From positions 1 to 64,000 of the forward strand of contig JACQFX010000013.1 in NCBI GenBank assembly GCA_016199835.1: a stretch of DNA of 64,000 nucleotides, given 5' to 3'. The notes below the pieces were generated by a model that was not told the DNA's origin, searched no databases, and saw only the letters and a program-made list of their open reading frames with translations. This DNA comes from Nitrosomonadales bacterium (GTDB lineage Bacteria > Pseudomonadota > Gammaproteobacteria > Burkholderiales > Gallionellaceae). The stretch's first letter is position 1, and each line of letters starts with the position of its first letter. Below are positions 17,812-27,688 of the stretch, piece after piece. The translations under genes and the position numbers were made by a program.

Positions 17812-19623
17812 TCAATGCAATTGTTGATATATCTTTTCTGCAAGCGTCCGGCTGATGCCTTCCACTTGCGCCAATTCATCCACGCTGGCCTGCCGTACCC
17901 CGTGCAAGCCGCCGAAACGTGCCAGCAGATTGCGCCTGCGTCGCTCCCCTACTCCGCTGATCTCCTCCAGCATGGAGGCCGTGCGTATCTTGCCACGTTT
18001 GGCGCGGTGCCCGCTAATCGCAAAGCGGTGCGCCTCATCACGTATCTGCTGGATCAAATGCAATGCGGGACTGTCTGGCGGCAATTGTAGCGGCTTTTCC
18101 TGTTGCGGTAACAACAATTGCTCCAGCCCTGGCTTGCGCTCCACCCCTTTTGCCACTCCCATCAACAGGATATCCAGACCCAGTTCAGCCATCGCTTCGA
18201 TGGCTACAGAAAGTTGTCCTGCCCCTCCGTCTATCAGTACCAGATCCGGGCGCTTGCCTTCTCCTGCCTGCAATTTCTGGTAGCGGCGCATCAAGGCCTG
18301 ACGCATCGCTGCGTAATCGTCCCCTGCGGTGATGCCGTTAATGTTATAGCGCCGATATTCTGCATTGCGCATGGCGAGATTTTCGTACACCACGCAGGAA
18401 GCGACTGTCGCTTCCCCCATGGTGTGGCTGATGTCGAAACATTCTATGCGCGCCAGTTGCGGCAGTGACAGCACTTCGCGCAACGCCTCCAGCCGCGCCA
18501 ATTGCCCGGCCTGTAGCCCCGCCTGCTGACGCAAGGCCAGCAGTGCATTGTTCAGCGCCATGTCCAGCCACTGACGACGTTCACCCGAAACCGGATGACG
18601 AATCTGCACCGCATACCCGGTCTGTTCGCTGAACAAGGCTTCCAGGGCTTCCGTGGCGATCTCGACGTTGGTGAGCAACAGCGGCGGTACACTGCGGTTC
18701 AGGTAATGCTGCGCCAGGAAGGCTTCCAGCACTTCGCCGGGCGACAGCCCTTCGGCATTTTGCGGAAAGAAATTCTTGTCGCCCAGATGGCGTCCGCCGC
18801 GCACCATGGACAGGTTCACGCACAGCACGCCATCCAGCTCGGCCACAGCAACGATGTCCGCATCGGTCGCGCGCCCGCTTTCCATGAACTGCTTCTGCTG
18901 CACCGTATGCAGCGCCTGCAACTGGTCGCGCAGCGCTGCTGCCTGTTCATAACGCTGATCTTCCGCCGCCAGTTCCATTGCCTTGCGCAACATCCCTTCC
19001 ACTTCGTCCTGCTTGCCTTGTAACAACAGCATGGCATTGCGGAGGTCTGTGGCGTAATCCTCGTCGGAAATCAGCCCGACGCATGGCGCGGTGCAACGGT
19101 GGATCTGGTGCAACAGGCATGGCCGCGTGCGATTAGCAAACACGCTGTCCTCGCAAGTGCGGATGCGAAAGACCTTTTGCAGCAGGTTGATGCTTTCCTT
19201 GGCGGCGGATGAATTCGGATATGGGCCGAAATACTGATGCTGCTTGCCGGTCGCGCCACGGTAATAAGTCAGGCGCGGGAAGCGATGCCCGGTCAACACG
19301 ATGTAGGGATAAGACTTGTCATCGCGGAACAGGATGTTGTAACGCGGCTTGAGCGTCTTGATCAGGTTGTTTTCCAGCAGCAGCGCTTCGGCCTCGGAGC
19401 GCGTAATCGTCACCTCGATGCGCGCGATGTGCGACACCATCAGCCGGATACGTGGCGAGATGTTGGTCTTCTGGAAATACGAGGACACGCGCTTCTTCAG
19501 TTGCGCCGCCTTGCCGACGTAGAGCACCTGGCCTTGCGCATCCAGCATGCGGTACACACCAGGCTGTAGAGGCAAGCTGGCAACAAATTCCTTAGCCTGA
19601 AACTCGTGCGGTGCCCCGCTCAC
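17812..19623 (-). CDS. uvrC: Excinuclease ABC subunit C
   Basis: 603 residues with a GTG start overlapping the upstream gene's stop (ATGTGA). The GIY-YIG nuclease domain is at the N-terminus ([20 protein letters not shown]). A UVR motif follows near residues 200-235, then the RNase H-like UvrC domain ([14 protein letters not shown]) and a C-terminal helix-hairpin-helix pair ([19 protein letters not shown]). It makes both incisions in nucleotide excision repair with UvrAB. Confidence 0.95.
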   Translation of the reverse strand: MSGAPHEFQAKEFVASLPLQPGVYRMLDAQGQVLYVGKAAQLKKRVSSYFQKTNISPRIRLMVSHIARIEVTITRSEAEALLLENNLIKTLKPRYNILFRDDKSYPYIVLTGHRFPRLTYYRGATGKQHQYFGPYPNSSAAKESINLLQKVFRIRTCEDSVFANRTRPCLLHQIHRCTAPCVGLISDEDYATDLRNAMLLLQGKQDEVEGMLRKAMELAAEDQRYEQAAALRDQLQALHTVQQKQFMESGRATDADIVAVAELDGVLCVNLSMVRGGRHLGDKNFFPQNAEGLSPGEVLEAFLAQHYLNRSVPPLLLTNVEIATEALEALFSEQTGYAVQIRHPVSGERRQWLDMALNNALLALRQQAGLQAGQLARLEALREVLSLPQLARIECFDISHTMGEATVASCVVYENLAMRNAEYRRYNINGITAGDDYAAMRQALMRRYQKLQAGEGKRPDLVLIDGGAGQLSVAIEAMAELGLDILLMGVAKGVERKPGLEQLLLPQQEKPLQLPPDSPALHLIQQIRDEAHRFAISGHRAKRGKIRTASMLEEISGVGERRRRNLLARFGGLHGVRQASVDELAQVEGISRTLAEKIYQQLH

Positions 19624-20258
19624 ATCAACTCCTTCAACCCGGCAGCAAATTCCGTCGCCCCGCCGTTGGCCGGATGACGCACCGTGCCTGCTGTCGGAAT
19701 GCCCATCTCATGCAACAGCCATTCCGATTTCTTGCCAACAGCAATAATTCCGGCAGCAGGAAAAGCTTCGATCAACATCCGCAAAGCCGGCTCACCCAGG
19801 CTGATCTCGGACGGGGTTGGCGTTCTGTTCGACCACAGGTTGTCCGGACGATACGGGTGTAACTGCATCGCATTCCAGAGGATGGTGCGCTCTTCAATAC
19901 CCAGCCGATAGAGCGTCTTCCAGACTATGGTGGCCGATGGTTCGGAGAACGGCAGTCGTCTTGTTGAAAGCCGCCCGCTCAAAGCGGGAATACGCGGTAT
20001 GGCCCCCTCGCCCAGCAAACGTTCGCTGGTGAAGGCAATCCCACTATAACGGCAGCCTTGATAGCCCGGCGCTTCCCCGGCAAGAATGAATTCCGGATTA
20101 CAGTCCAGATGAAGCGCCAGCCGATTCAGCTTTTCGGCGGGGCCATTTCCCGCCGCATCATGCGGGCAACGATCCCGCCACGGATTGAACAGCCCGTCCA
20201 CACCTGACGGGAGCGAAGCAACAAGGTTTCTGGCAAATGATAATTGGGGAATTTTCAT
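19620..20258 (-). CDS. Uracil-DNA glycosylase-superfamily protein
   Basis: 212 residues from the ATG at 20258, preceded by GGAAGCC. The segment [20 protein letters not shown] matches the glycine-rich active-site loop of the UDG superfamily, and a C-terminal TVRHPAN resembles the HP motif. Probably a base-excision repair glycosylase, placed directly ahead of uvrC with overlapping start and stop, giving a small DNA repair operon. The substrate class is not assignable by eye. Confidence 0.7.
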   Translation of the reverse strand: MKIPQLSFARNLVASLPSGVDGLFNPWRDRCPHDAAGNGPAEKLNRLALHLDCNPEFILAGEAPGYQGCRYSGIAFTSERLLGEGAIPRIPALSGRLSTRRLPFSEPSATIVWKTLYRLGIEERTILWNAMQLHPYRPDNLWSNRTPTPSEISLGEPALRMLIEAFPAAGIIAVGKKSEWLLHEMGIPTAGTVRHPANGGATEFAAGLKELM

Positions 20259-20462
20259 GGCTTCCATCATCCATCAGCTAATTCACAACACGGAGTAGCC
20301 ATTGTATCTTTGAATGAGCCAATACCTGATGCCTCAATGGGTACGAATGCTATACTCTGAGCAGATATTATTCCATGGTGCATGGCACTTCCATCTCCAT
20401 TTTCTGCGTAGTTATTGATCTGGCGCTTGTCCCGTGCCAATCCGATAGTTTTTGAACCACTC

Positions 20463-21119
20463 ATGACCATCCCTGCCCCCGCAAAATTCGGTGACCGTTT
20501 CGGCCTTAAGCTGCTGCTCGCCGTGGTGTTTGTCACCGCTGCTGTATTCGCCTGGACCAGCAGCCATTACCAGCAGCAAGACAAACAGAAGGATACCTGG
20601 GTGGATGATCAGGGGAAATTGCATGTGCTCGGCATCACCCTCGGAACCAGCGACTTGCGCCAGGCAGAGCTCGCCTTGCAGAGCCGTAGCGAGATCGCGC
20701 TATACCTGTATCCGGTGGAACACCCGAAAGCAGGCATGAAGCTGGAAGCCTATTTTCCTTCCATCGCCGACCACACCCAGGTGATCCTGTTGTTGGAGGC
20801 TACACCCGAAACACTCAAGCAGATGGAAGCTCGCGCCTCTGCGCCGCAACTATTCCAGAACCGGGTCGCCCGCCTGAGTCTGGCGCCCGAGGACTATCAA
20901 CTCACCTCACGGATGACGGTGCGCGAACTGACTCTGATTCCCAGCGTGGCAGTCACTCCCGCAAGCTTGCAAGCACGATTCGGCACGCCGAACCACATCC
21001 GGCATTTGACGCCAGCGAGTACCGTATACAGATTTTCTTCTCTGGGGCTGGAGGCCGAACTAAGCGAAGACGAGGCACCGCAGTTGCATTTCAGCAACCC
21101 GGTGAAAGAGGGAAGCTAA
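20463..21119 (+). CDS. Hypothetical membrane-anchored periplasmic protein
   Basis: 218 residues from the ATG at 20463. One N-terminal membrane helix (LKLLLAVVFVTAAVFAW, about residues 15-32) is followed by a soluble domain with TWVDDQGKLHVLGITLGTSD, probably periplasmic. No family recognised. It is convergent with the TauE-like gene, whose 3' end overlaps its own by 4 bp. Confidence 0.65.
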   Translation: MTIPAPAKFGDRFGLKLLLAVVFVTAAVFAWTSSHYQQQDKQKDTWVDDQGKLHVLGITLGTSDLRQAELALQSRSEIALYLYPVEHPKAGMKLEAYFPSIADHTQVILLLEATPETLKQMEARASAPQLFQNRVARLSLAPEDYQLTSRMTVRELTLIPSVAVTPASLQARFGTPNHIRHLTPASTVYRFSSLGLEAELSEDEAPQLHFSNPVKEGS

Positions 21120-21835
21120 TGCCCGGTCATGCACTGATTGCTCGTGCCAGACAGGGTAGCGTGATGGGAATGCTGGCTGCCGTCCCGCAACATGGTCAGC
21201 ATGCCGAGCAGGATCATTACGACGCCTGCGATGCGCAAGGCATTGCCGCGCAACTGTGGCGTGATCCTGCGCACCAGCACGGGCGCCAGCAACATGGCCG
21301 GGATGGTGCCCAGCCCGAACAGTGCCATCTTGAGCATGGCCGCTTCCACGCTGCCTGAAGCCAGCGCCAGACCCAGCGCCGCGTATACCAAGCCGCAGGG
21401 CAGCAGTCCGTTTGCCATACCCATCACATACCATCCGGACAGGCTGGCGCGTTGCGCGAAACGCCGTGCCAGCCCAGCCAGCCCGATGCGCTGGCTGATT
21501 GCCACAGTGAAACGCTGCAACGGATCGGGCAGCCAGCCAGCCAGATTCAAGCCGAACACCACCATCATGATCCCGGCCAGCACAGCGAAACCCCGCAGCA
21601 CCAGCCCGCCGCCCCACCCGGCCAATGCGGCACCGAACAAGCCGGCCACCAGCCCGAACAACACATAGGTACTCACCCGCCCCATCTGATAGCCGAACAA
21701 TCCGGTCCACCACACTTGGGGGCGAGTCATGGACAGCACGCACACCAGCCCGCCGCACATGCCCAGGCAATGCAGGCTGCCGAGCAAGCCCATGCCCAGC
21801 ATCAGCAACAATCCGTTGTCAGATAGTTCCGTCAT
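21116..21835 (-). CDS. Sulfite exporter TauE/SafE-like (DsbD_2) membrane protein of the cbb3 cluster
   Basis: 239 residues with about six membrane helices and the motif GSLHCLGMCGGLVCVL, whose cysteines resemble metal or thiol ligands. Proteins of this family regularly end ccoGHIS clusters and are thought to act in copper or redox handling during oxidase assembly. Its ATG overlaps the ccoS stop (ATGA). It ends in a His-rich tail (SQHSHHATLSG). Confidence 0.78.
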   Translation of the reverse strand: MTELSDNGLLLMLGMGLLGSLHCLGMCGGLVCVLSMTRPQVWWTGLFGYQMGRVSTYVLFGLVAGLFGAALAGWGGGLVLRGFAVLAGIMMVVFGLNLAGWLPDPLQRFTVAISQRIGLAGLARRFAQRASLSGWYVMGMANGLLPCGLVYAALGLALASGSVEAAMLKMALFGLGTIPAMLLAPVLVRRITPQLRGNALRIAGVVMILLGMLTMLRDGSQHSHHATLSGTSNQCMTGH

Positions 21836-22005
21836 GGCTTGCGCTCAGGGCCGCCCATCTTGTCCATGTCGTCGTCATTCAGAATGCGATGCGCCGGGCC
21901 TTCCATGTCCTCGTACTGGCCGTTGCGCACCGCCCAGAAAAATATCAGCACCCCTGCCAACCCCAGCAAAATCATGCCCGGTATCAATCCAAAGATCACA
22001 TCCAT
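21832..22005 (-). CDS. ccoS: cbb3 oxidase maturation protein CcoS
   Basis: 57 residues. MDVIFGLIPGMILLGLAGVL is a single membrane helix, followed by FFWAVRNGQYEDMEGPAHRI, the hallmark of CcoS (FFWA-x-R-x-GQ-[YF]-[ED]-D-[ML]-EGPA). It is needed for cofactor insertion into cbb3 oxidase. It lies 4 bp after ccoI and overlaps the next gene. Confidence 0.93.
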   Translation of the reverse strand: MDVIFGLIPGMILLGLAGVLIFFWAVRNGQYEDMEGPAHRILNDDDMDKMGGPERKP

Positions 22006-22009
22006 AGCT

Positions 22010-24496
22010 TCACCCCACCTTCTGTGTTTCCGCGAACCGCCTCATGCGCTGGCGGATCAAAATGGCGTTGCCTATCACCAGCAGCGAACTCAGCGGCATG
22101 GCAATCGCGGCCAGCACCGGTGTTACCCAGGCAGCCATGGCGACAGGGATCAGGATAACGTTATACGCCAGAGAAAGCAGCAGATTCTGGCGTATGGTGC
22201 GCAACGCCTGCCTGCCGATCTCGATGGCGTAAGGCAGCTTGCGCAGATCGCTGCCCATCAGCACCACGTCCGAGCATTCCATCGAAACGTCGGTGCCGGA
22301 TTCCATGGCGATGCTGACATCGGCACGCGCCAGCGCGGGCGCGTCATTCACCCCGTCGCCCAGCATCAGCACGCATTCGCCCTGGTGCTGCAAGGCTTCT
22401 ATTTCGCGCGCCTTGTCTTCCGGCAATAGTTCCGCCGCCACGCGCATTTCGCCCAGTTGCTGTTGCAAATGCAGCGCCGCGCGCGAGCTGTCGCCGGTAA
22501 GTATAGTGATGCCCATGCCCTGCGCGCGCAGGCTATCCAGCAGCACGCGCGCGCCATCGCGCAACTGGTCTTCCAGACAGATCGCACCTAGCACCCTGCC
22601 GCGCCCGGCCAGCATCACCGCCACGCCCATCGAAGATTCAACCTGCTGCCGCAATGCATGAATCTCCTCCGGTATCGCCACGCCTGCCTGCGCCAGCAGA
22701 CGCGCGTTGCCCAGCCAGAGCGGCTCGCCGTCGATCGTTCCGCACACCCCGAGGCCGCCATATGCCCGCAACTGTTCGGCAGCAGGAAAATGTAGGCCGC
22801 GACTCTCGGCTTCCTGCGCGATGGCGCGCGCCAGCGGGTGGGTGAAATGACGTTCCAGCCCGCCCGCCAGAGTCAGCAACTGCGCCTCGTCCAATGTGGT
22901 ATCGCAAACCTGGATACGACTGACGCGCATGTTTCCCTCAGTCAAGGTCCCGGTCTTGTCGAACACCACGTGGGTGATGCGCGACAACCCTTCCAGCGCT
23001 TCGCCGTTGCGGATCAGCACGCCCGCGCGCGCCGCCACGCCGGTGCTGACCACGATGGACATAGGCGTGGACATGCCCAGCGCGCACGGGCAGGTGATGA
23101 TGAGCACGGCGGTGGAAGCCATCAGCGCGGTGTCGAAATCAAATCGCATCCAGAACAGGAACGTCGCCGCCGCCAGCAGCAGCGTGACCACCACGAACCA
23201 CGGCACGATGCGATCCGCCAGCCGCTGCACCCGCGCTTTGGAACCTTGTGCCACTTCGACCAGATGGATGATGCGCGCCAGCACGGTGTCGCTGCCCGCC
23301 TGTTCCACCTGTATCTTCAGCACGCCTTCGCCGTTCACCGTACCGGCGGAGACGCGCGCTTGCAATGTCTTGTGCAGCGGCTGCGATTCGCCAGTGAGCA
23401 TGGCCTCGTTCACATGGCTGTCGCCCGCGATCACCCGCCCGTCTGCCGGAATCTTGTCGCCGGGACGCACCAGCACGTGGTCGCCCGCCGCCAGCTTGCG
23501 CACCGCAATGCGCTCTTCCTGCCCGGACGCATCCAGCCGCAGTGCGGTGCGCGGCTGCAATTCCATTAGATGCAGTGCGGCAGAAGCGGCATTGCGGCGC
23601 GCCATCGCTTCTAGATAACGACCAACCAGGATTACGAAGATGAAGGTGGTGACGACATCAAAATACACTTCGCCGCCGCCATGCAGGGTGCGCCACAGCG
23701 AGTAGAGGTAGGTGGTCAGCGCGCCGATGGCGATGGGCAGATCCATGGTCAGATGGCGCAGCATCAGCCCGCGCCAACCTGACGTCAGAAAGGGGCCTCC
23801 GGAATAGAACAGCACCGGCGTAGCGATGGCGAAGCCGACCCAGTGGAAGAACTGTTTGTACTCGGCCTCGATGCCGGAGAAGGTGCCGGCATACAGCGCG
23901 ATGGATATCCACATCATGTTCATCGCGCCGAAGCCGGCGAAGCCCATGCGGAACAGCAGGCGCCGGTTGCTGCGCTGCACCTGGCCTTCGGCAACTTCGG
24001 GATCGAACGGCACGGCGGCATAACCCAGCGCCGCCAGCCGGCGCAGGACGGCGGACAACGCTACCTGTTGCGGTTGCCACTCCAGCAGCAGCCGCTGCCG
24101 CGCCAGATTGACCTCGGCGCGTGTCACGCCCGGAAGGTTGTTCAATGCCTTTTCGATCAGCCACACGCAGGCTGCGCAGTGGATGCCCTCGACCAGCAGG
24201 TGCGCGCTCCGACGTCCGTCGGGTAACTGGCTCACGAATTCGTGCTGCACCTCTTCCAGATCGTATTGATCCAGGTCGGATGGCGCATCGGGCGGCGGTG
24301 CGAGGGTGTTTTCCTGCGTGCGCAGCCGGGTGTAAAAACTGTCCAGCCCGGAATCATGGATGACGCGACAGACTTCGAGACAACCGGAACAGCAGAAGCG
24401 TTGCAACCCGCCTGCCACCACGCCTTCGCAGGCTGCGGCTCCCGTGGCAGGCAAACCGCAGTGATGGCAGACGACGTTCGGTTTATCGCTGGACAT
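22010..24496 (-). CDS. ccoI: Copper-translocating P1B-type ATPase CcoI
   Basis: 828 residues. An N-terminal Cys-rich FixI-type zinc/metal-binding segment (VCHHCGLPATG, FCCSGCLEVC) precedes an HMA-like domain with GIHCAACVWLIEKAL. The membrane CPC motif (ITCPCALGMSTP), the phosphorylation site (FDKTGTLTEG) and the hinge GDGVNDAPALARADVSIAM follow. It exports Cu+ for assembly of the binuclear centre of cbb3 oxidase. Overlaps the ccoH end by 14 bp. Confidence 0.94.
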   Translation of the reverse strand: MSSDKPNVVCHHCGLPATGAAACEGVVAGGLQRFCCSGCLEVCRVIHDSGLDSFYTRLRTQENTLAPPPDAPSDLDQYDLEEVQHEFVSQLPDGRRSAHLLVEGIHCAACVWLIEKALNNLPGVTRAEVNLARQRLLLEWQPQQVALSAVLRRLAALGYAAVPFDPEVAEGQVQRSNRRLLFRMGFAGFGAMNMMWISIALYAGTFSGIEAEYKQFFHWVGFAIATPVLFYSGGPFLTSGWRGLMLRHLTMDLPIAIGALTTYLYSLWRTLHGGGEVYFDVVTTFIFVILVGRYLEAMARRNAASAALHLMELQPRTALRLDASGQEERIAVRKLAAGDHVLVRPGDKIPADGRVIAGDSHVNEAMLTGESQPLHKTLQARVSAGTVNGEGVLKIQVEQAGSDTVLARIIHLVEVAQGSKARVQRLADRIVPWFVVVTLLLAAATFLFWMRFDFDTALMASTAVLIITCPCALGMSTPMSIVVSTGVAARAGVLIRNGEALEGLSRITHVVFDKTGTLTEGNMRVSRIQVCDTTLDEAQLLTLAGGLERHFTHPLARAIAQEAESRGLHFPAAEQLRAYGGLGVCGTIDGEPLWLGNARLLAQAGVAIPEEIHALRQQVESSMGVAVMLAGRGRVLGAICLEDQLRDGARVLLDSLRAQGMGITILTGDSSRAALHLQQQLGEMRVAAELLPEDKAREIEALQHQGECVLMLGDGVNDAPALARADVSIAMESGTDVSMECSDVVLMGSDLRKLPYAIEIGRQALRTIRQNLLLSLAYNVILIPVAMAAWVTPVLAAIAMPLSSLLVIGNAILIRQRMRRFAETQKVG

Positions 24497-24986
24497 CTAT
24501 GCGCTGGGCGACATCGTATTTCTGATCACCCGACCTGACCTGGGCGATCAGGTCCCACTTGCCCGGCAGCGGGAAAGCGACTTCGGCGGCGAAAGTGCCA
24601 TCATCCACCAGTTTCAGTTCCTGCCTGAAATCCTCCTGGGCGTGGTTGGGGCGATAGGCGTACAGCGTCGCCTCGCCGCTCCTCAATGGGTTGCCCTGAT
24701 GATCCATCGCATACAGGCGCAAGGTCTGCGGCTGCCTGACGTCGAGTCGAGGCGGGATCAGCAACTGCAAACGCCAGGCAGCGCCCGCCTGCTGCTCGCG
24801 TTTGATCTCCTCGTGAAAATAGTTCTGCCCCTTCTCGTAGTAGTCCTTGGCGACCAGTTGCGGCGGCGACCAGAAGGCGTAAAACACGAAGGCCAGATTT
24901 ACGCTTACCGTAACCACGATGATGGCGAGAATAGTCCGCAGCCAAGGGCTCTTCAGATCGTTTTTCAATTGCAGGCTGATGCTCAT
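24483..24986 (-). CDS. ccoH: cbb3 oxidase assembly protein CcoH/FixH
   Basis: 167 residues. One N-terminal membrane helix (TILAIIVVTVSVNLAFVFYAF) and a periplasmic domain with YYEKGQNYFHEEI, the FixH pattern. It interacts with CcoN during assembly. It lies between ccoG and ccoI in the standard ccoGHIS order. Confidence 0.88.
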   Translation of the reverse strand: MSISLQLKNDLKSPWLRTILAIIVVTVSVNLAFVFYAFWSPPQLVAKDYYEKGQNYFHEEIKREQQAGAAWRLQLLIPPRLDVRQPQTLRLYAMDHQGNPLRSGEATLYAYRPNHAQEDFRQELKLVDDGTFAAEVAFPLPGKWDLIAQVRSGDQKYDVAQRIDVQR

Positions 24987-25019
24987 GTCAGTCTCCCTGT
25001 TCGCTACGCGAGTTACCAG

Positions 25020-26429
25020 TTAATCCGGGCCGACGAATACCGACTCATACTCCAGTTTCGCCCTGGTTTCCCCCTCGCTTTCGAGGATGAAACGGATAGG
25101 CGTATCCACTGCCTTCAATTGCTCCGGGCGAACGCGCACCAGCACGCGGAACGGCACTACCTTTTCCGGGGTCAGCAGCACTGGCGCACCATCGTTAGCT
25201 TCGACTTTAGCGCCTTCCACCCCTTCCACTTTGATCTGTACCGGCAGATTACCGCCAGTCTTGTTCACCGCCTTGATGGTGTACTTGTTAGCGATGCTGC
25301 CGTCGCTCATGCGGATGAATAAGGGCTGGCGCTCGTGCAGCACCGTCAGTTGCAACGGTGCGATGTGGGTCAAGCCGTACAGGATGCCACTTGCAGCCAG
25401 CAACAGGATGGTGCCATAAGCCAGTACCCGTGGACGTTTGAAGAACGGCGGCGAGGGCTGACCCAGGATCTCGTTCTCGGAAGCATAGCGTATCAGCCCG
25501 CGCGGCTTGCCTACTTTATCCATCACGCTGTCGCAGGCATCCAGACACAGGCCGCAGGTGATGCAGCCTTCCTGCAAACCGGTGCGGATGTCCACGCCGG
25601 TCGGGCAGACGCCGACGCACAAGTGACAATCCACGCAGTCGCCGCGTGCTGCGCCGCCCTCCCTGACCCGGCCGCGCGGCTCGCCGCGATGATGATCCTA
25701 TGTAGGGATAACGGAGTTGCGATCCACCATCACCGACTGAATGCGCGCGTAGGGACACAGCCAGAAACACACTTGCTCGCGCATGAGCCCGGCAAACACA
25801 TAGGTGCCGAAAATGAATGCCGCCATCACCACCCAGCCGATCAGCGGCACCTGTAGCGTCAGGTAATCGTGCCAGAGTTGATAGATGTCGGAAAAATATC
25901 CGGCGAAGGTCACGCCGGTGACTACGGCTATCGCCAGCCAGAGCGCATGCTTGGTCAGTTTCAAACGCAGTTTGCGGATGTCCCATGGCGCAGCATCCAG
26001 CTTGCGCCGCTGTATCGGGTCGCCTTCCATGCGGTCTTCTATCCAGGTGAAGATGTCGGCCCACACGGTCTGGAAGCAGAAGTATCCGCACCAGACGCGT
26101 CCGGCCACGGCAGTCACGGCGAACAGGGTGATGGCAAAAAAGATCAGCACCAGCGACAGCAGCCAGACGTCCTGAGGCCAAATGGTCAGCGCGAACAGGT
26201 GGAACTGGCGGTGCGGAACATCGAACAGGATGGCCTGGGTGCCGTTCCAGCGCAGATAGGGTGCCAGCAGATAAGCCAGCCAGGATGCAGCCGCCATCCA
26301 TTTGAGCCGCCGGAAACGCCCCGGCATGCGTTTGGCATGGATGGTCTCGCCACCGGTGTTCACATGCCAGTTCGCGGCATCCGCATACAACGCTTCTATG
26401 TTCTCCAGCGGTTTGTCTTGCTCACTCAT
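25020..26429 (-). pseudogene. ccoG: ccoG with an in-frame amber stop (cbb3 accessory ferredoxin-type membrane protein)
   Basis: A continuous frame of 470 codons from the ATG at 26429 (AGAGGTTGTGC upstream) is interrupted by one TAG at 25698-25700. The N-terminal part (243 aa) has the membrane helices and ends VMVDRNSVIPT. After TAG the same frame continues DHHRGEPRGR and then the two 4Fe-4S motifs CHLCVGVCPTGVDI and CITCGLCLDACDSV. Family members have Tyr at the stop position (PTYD-x2-RGEPRG), so TAT/TAC to TAG is the simplest history. CcoG is a copper reductase helping CcoI/CcoA supply. The stop removes the iron-sulfur half. The rest looks undecayed, so recent loss, suppression or a sequencing error are all possible. 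Confidence 0.85.
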
Positions 26430-26445
26430 GCACAACCTCTTTCAC

Positions 26446-26477
26446 GACGAAGGGGAGCGGCAAGGCTCCCCTTCGTC
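26446..26477. other. Strong 13-bp hairpin upstream of ccoG
   Basis: GACGAAGGGGAGC and GCTCCCCTTCGTC form a perfect 13-bp stem with a 6-nt loop between the 34-aa ORF and ccoG. No T-run follows in the operon's direction, so it is more likely an mRNA processing or stability element than a full terminator. Confidence 0.6.
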
Positions 26478-26505
26478 TTGTCTGCCTGCTCGCAACGGGA
26501 TCAGA

Positions 26506-26610
26506 TCAATCCTTGCCCGCGATGATCTTGAAGAACTTGAATCCTAGATACCCGATCACCAGCAACGTTCCCGCCAACGCGATAATTACGCCGATCACGA
26601 CTGCGTCCAT
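26506..26610 (-). CDS. 34-residue single-helix membrane protein in the cbb3 operon
   Basis: The ATG at 26610 follows a perfect AGGAGGG with 6-nt spacing, among the strongest ribosome binding sites in the window. The product is one membrane helix (VVIGVIIALAGTLLVIGYLG) with a short basic tail (KFFKIIAGKD). It lies 12 bp after ccoP, between the structural and assembly genes. Pseudomonas cbb3 has a small extra subunit, CcoM, of similar size and single-helix form. This could be an analogue, but I see no clear sequence match. It is below usual annotation size cut-offs. Confidence 0.75.
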   Translation of the reverse strand: MDAVVIGVIIALAGTLLVIGYLGFKFFKIIAGKD

Positions 26611-26622
26611 GGTATTCCCTCC

Positions 26623-27483
26623 TCATTGTCCGCCGCCGAATTCATGCACCTTGACGGCCAGCATCTTGATGGTTTCCGGGTTCAGTTTGCCGCCAAACGC
26701 GGGCATGATCGCCACGCGCGTATTCGGCCCTTCCTGGTTCACGCCGTAGCGTATCGTGCGCAACACTTCCTCGCGACTGCCGCCGAAGCGCCAGATGGCG
26801 TCGGTCAGGTTGGCCGCGCCGGTGCCCAGCTTGTTGATGGCGCCACCCTTGGCGTTCTCACCGTGACAACCAGAACAACCGGACTGGTTGAACAGCGCGA
26901 ACTGTTCGGGCGTGGCCTTGCCCTGAGAGGCAGCCAGCACGAAGTCAGCAAGCTTGTTGATGGTGGCATCATCGAGTGTGCCCTGATGGGCGGGCATGAT
27001 GCTCTGCCGACCATTGGTGATGGTCTCCACCAGCGTATCGAAGTCGCCGCCATACAACCAGTCGTCATCCGCCAGCACCGGAAACAGTCCGGGTGCGCCC
27101 TGACCACCTGCGCCGTGGCAAGCAGCACAGTTGTCGCCGAAGATCGCCTTGGCGGAGGATTCCGCGAAGTTGCGCATGCCCGGATCGCCCAGTATCTGTT
27201 GCCCGCTCATGGATGCGATCTTTTTCAGGTAAGGCTGCTTGATGGCGTCATTCTCGGCCACCGCCTCCTTGTATTCCTTTATCATCGTCCAGCCTAGGAT
27301 ACCCTTGGTCGAGTCGTGCAGCAGCGGGATGGACGGATACAGGATGAAATACACCACACACCAGATCCAGCTTGCATGCAGCGAGATCATCCACCAGCGC
27401 GGCGGCGGGTTGGTCAATTCGCGTATGCCGTCCCACTCATGCCCTGTATCGCTCGCATGCTGAGGTTTATTTTGCTTGGCCAT
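26623..27483 (-). CDS. ccoP: cbb3 oxidase subunit III, dihaem cytochrome c CcoP
   Basis: 286 residues from the ATG at 27483. An N-terminal cytoplasmic segment (HEWDGIRELTNPPPRWW) is typical of CcoP, then one membrane helix, then two c-type haem sites CAACH (about residue 125) and CSGCH (about residue 210). It passes electrons from soluble cytochromes to CcoO/CcoN. Overlaps the ccoQ end by 17 bp. Confidence 0.95.
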   Translation of the reverse strand: MAKQNKPQHASDTGHEWDGIRELTNPPPRWWMISLHASWIWCVVYFILYPSIPLLHDSTKGILGWTMIKEYKEAVAENDAIKQPYLKKIASMSGQQILGDPGMRNFAESSAKAIFGDNCAACHGAGGQGAPGLFPVLADDDWLYGGDFDTLVETITNGRQSIMPAHQGTLDDATINKLADFVLAASQGKATPEQFALFNQSGCSGCHGENAKGGAINKLGTGAANLTDAIWRFGGSREEVLRTIRYGVNQEGPNTRVAIMPAFGGKLNPETIKMLAVKVHEFGGGQ

Positions 27484-27688
27484 GTCCACCCCCCCCATTC
27501 ATCTCGTCGTCCTGGTTCACAAAGTTGCGATAACGCTCGAACCTGTCCTTGTTGCCCGGCCTGAATATCCAGACATACAAGCCCACCATCAGCGCCGCCA
27601 GCAGCGTGACGGTCATCAAGCCGAACCAGTCTGCACGCGTCATGGCCGACCAGTCGGTATGGAAATATTCTTTCAGCATCTCACTCAC
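27467..27688 (-). CDS. ccoQ: cbb3 oxidase subunit CcoQ
   Basis: 73 residues if GTG at 27688 is used (GGGAGGGATTACC upstream, GTGAGTGA overlapping the ccoO stop). ATG at 27679 is the alternative. One membrane helix ([20 protein letters not shown]) and a charged tail. It stabilises the complex. Small and poorly conserved; position between ccoO and ccoP supports the call. Confidence 0.82.
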   Translation of the reverse strand: MSEMLKEYFHTDWSAMTRADWFGLMTVTLLAALMVGLYVWIFRPGNKDRFERYRNFVNQDDEMNGGGGHGQAK

